This document shows, in pieces, positions 44,896 to 45,687 of a DNA stretch of 45,687 nucleotides. The notes under the pieces were generated by a model, which was not told where the DNA came from, did not search any database, and was given only the letters and a program-made list of their open reading frames with translations. This DNA comes from a bacterium (GTDB lineage: Bacteria; Patescibacteriota; Saccharimonadia; Saccharimonadales; AWTP1-31): the NCBI GenBank assembly GCA_030426125.1, contig JAUHZB010000007.1:1-45687 (forward strand), in the 5' to 3' direction. The position numbers were made by a program, and so were the translations under genes. Within the stretch, counting starts at the first letter, position 1. The number at the start of each line of letters is the position of its first letter.

Positions 44896-45687
44896 CTAAA
44901 GCAATGGAGGTAGCTCTGTAATGAAGTCGTAAGGGGTTTTGCCTGTTTCAGCTGGTTTCTTTTGTGGTCTAACTATCCACTGTTCTGGGGTAAGGCTAAA
45001 TACTTCAGCGGCTGCACTGCTTCCAGGTGTATCTTGGTTGTTTTCATCTCGTATAGAGCCAATGGCTCGTCTGAACTTAACCTCTTTGGCTGTTAGTGAA
45101 CCATTGACCACTAGTCTGGTTCCACAAGAGTTCATCAAGGGGCTTGTACCATTGAAGCAAGTATCAATTACTCCACTGCCTGTGACTCCGCTCTTTGGTT
45201 GAGCTACGAACATACCAGTTATTGTTTCTACATTGCTTCTAATATTTATGTTACCGGAGACAAAGACGTGTAGTGATGGGATCTCATCAAGAGAACCCCA
45301 GTTTGTAGTTGCATAGGTAATATTGTCAGTAATAGTGAGATCACCATCAATGAAGATGTTTGCCCTGAAGCCATTGTTTAGAGATCCTGACATAGTTAAG
45401 CCACCATAGTGTTTGTTGCCAGAATCAGCAGAGTCAAAGTTAGATAGATTAATTGAAGTAGTACCACTGGCAGGAAGATCACCTACATCGGAGGCATAGT
45501 CAGGAATACATTCAGCGGCACCGAAGCCACCACCATAGCCATCGCTATCTCCTTCATCGTTTGCAAAGGTTAGACCTTTTGGAGCACCACCATTGAGATT
45601 AGAGCTAGTGAAGCCAGAAATTGAATCATAGGCAATGACGGCCAGTTGGGCACCTGAACCTTGGAAGCTTGCTGGGCCACGGTTGGA
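44896..45687 (-). CDS. C-terminal part of a large exported repeat-poor beta protein (partial)
   Basis: The frame is open from the stop codon at 44896 to the right window edge (264 codons seen), so the true start lies outside. The internal Met at 45393 is not the start. The visible part is rich in Gly, Ser, Asn and Thr and forms alternating short hydrophobic strands (GDLTITDN, VFVSGNINIRSN, RLVVNGSLTAKEV), suggesting a beta-solenoid or a secreted filament protein. The end contains PEQWIVRPQKKPAETGKTPY. It lies just upstream of pilM on the same strand and may be a pilus-associated adhesin. Confidence 0.75.
   Translation of the reverse strand, partial: SNRGPASFQGSGAQLAVIAYDSISGFTSSNLNGGAPKGLTFANDEGDSDGYGGGFGAAECIPDYASDVGDLPASGTTSINLSNFDSADSGNKHYGGLTMSGSLNNGFRANIFIDGDLTITDNITYATTNWGSLDEIPSLHVFVSGNINIRSNVETITGMFVAQPKSGVTGSGVIDTCFNGTSPLMNSCGTRLVVNGSLTAKEVKFRRAIGSIRDENNQDTPGSSAAAEVFSLTPEQWIVRPQKKPAETGKTPYDFITELPPLL

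Overview
The window reads as chromosomal DNA of a Candidatus Saccharibacteria (TM7; Patescibacteria/CPR) relative. The basis is a 16S rRNA gene with the group's features (for example GTAAAGAGTTGCGTAGG after the 515-530 region), compact operons, reduced-genome gene content, a full type IV pilus locus and no biosynthetic pathways. I made this assignment by eye, without a database search.

Layout. 1-6.1 kb: 16S rRNA (minus, 3' end outside the window), then gyrA and gyrB, also on minus. 6.1-12.4 kb: an LPXTG-type surface protein with a small membrane partner (plus), facing a membrane-bound VirD4/HerA-like ATPase operon (minus). 12.4-14.0 kb: a gene-free AT-rich stretch flanked by two candidate structured RNAs. 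14.0-15.4 kb: infC-rpmI-rplT and the convergent RNase P RNA. 15.4-25.4 kb: housekeeping genes (ASCH-RNase HI fusion, M50 protease, bL28, miaA, an alkyltransferase-like protein, thrS behind a T-box leader, nrdR, a GT2 glycosyltransferase), four tRNAs up to and including tRNA-Asp, a third candidate structured RNA and an unlisted 37-codon gene.

25.5-29.2 kb is the most unusual part. Five single-gene cassettes (NUDIX, methyltransferase, GNAT, alpha/beta hydrolase, cupin) are stacked behind tRNA-Asp. Each ends in a 29-bp repeat whose last 9 bp, GGCCCGCCA, equal the 3' end of that tRNA. The stop codon abuts the repeat, and each forward gene starts just after a terminator-like hairpin and a -10 box. 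It resembles an integron cassette array, but is anchored on a tRNA 3' end and lacks recognisable attC sites or a local integron integrase.

29.6-45.7 kb: a PIG-L deacetylase, a PrsA/SurA-like foldase with a PH-domain membrane protein, tRNA-Arg, ndk, a Xer-type recombinase, and a long minus-strand type IV pilus locus (pilM-N-O, small protein, pilB, pilT, pilC, major pilin, pilD, four minor pilins). Upstream lies the C-terminal part of a secreted protein cut by the window edge.

Window-wide traits: every one of the 46 genes ends in TAA or TAG, none in TGA, and none needs TGA as a sense codon. Overlapping TAATG stop/start junctions are common. Several genes appear leaderless, with a -10 box 6-7 nt before ATG and no Shine-Dalgarno sequence.
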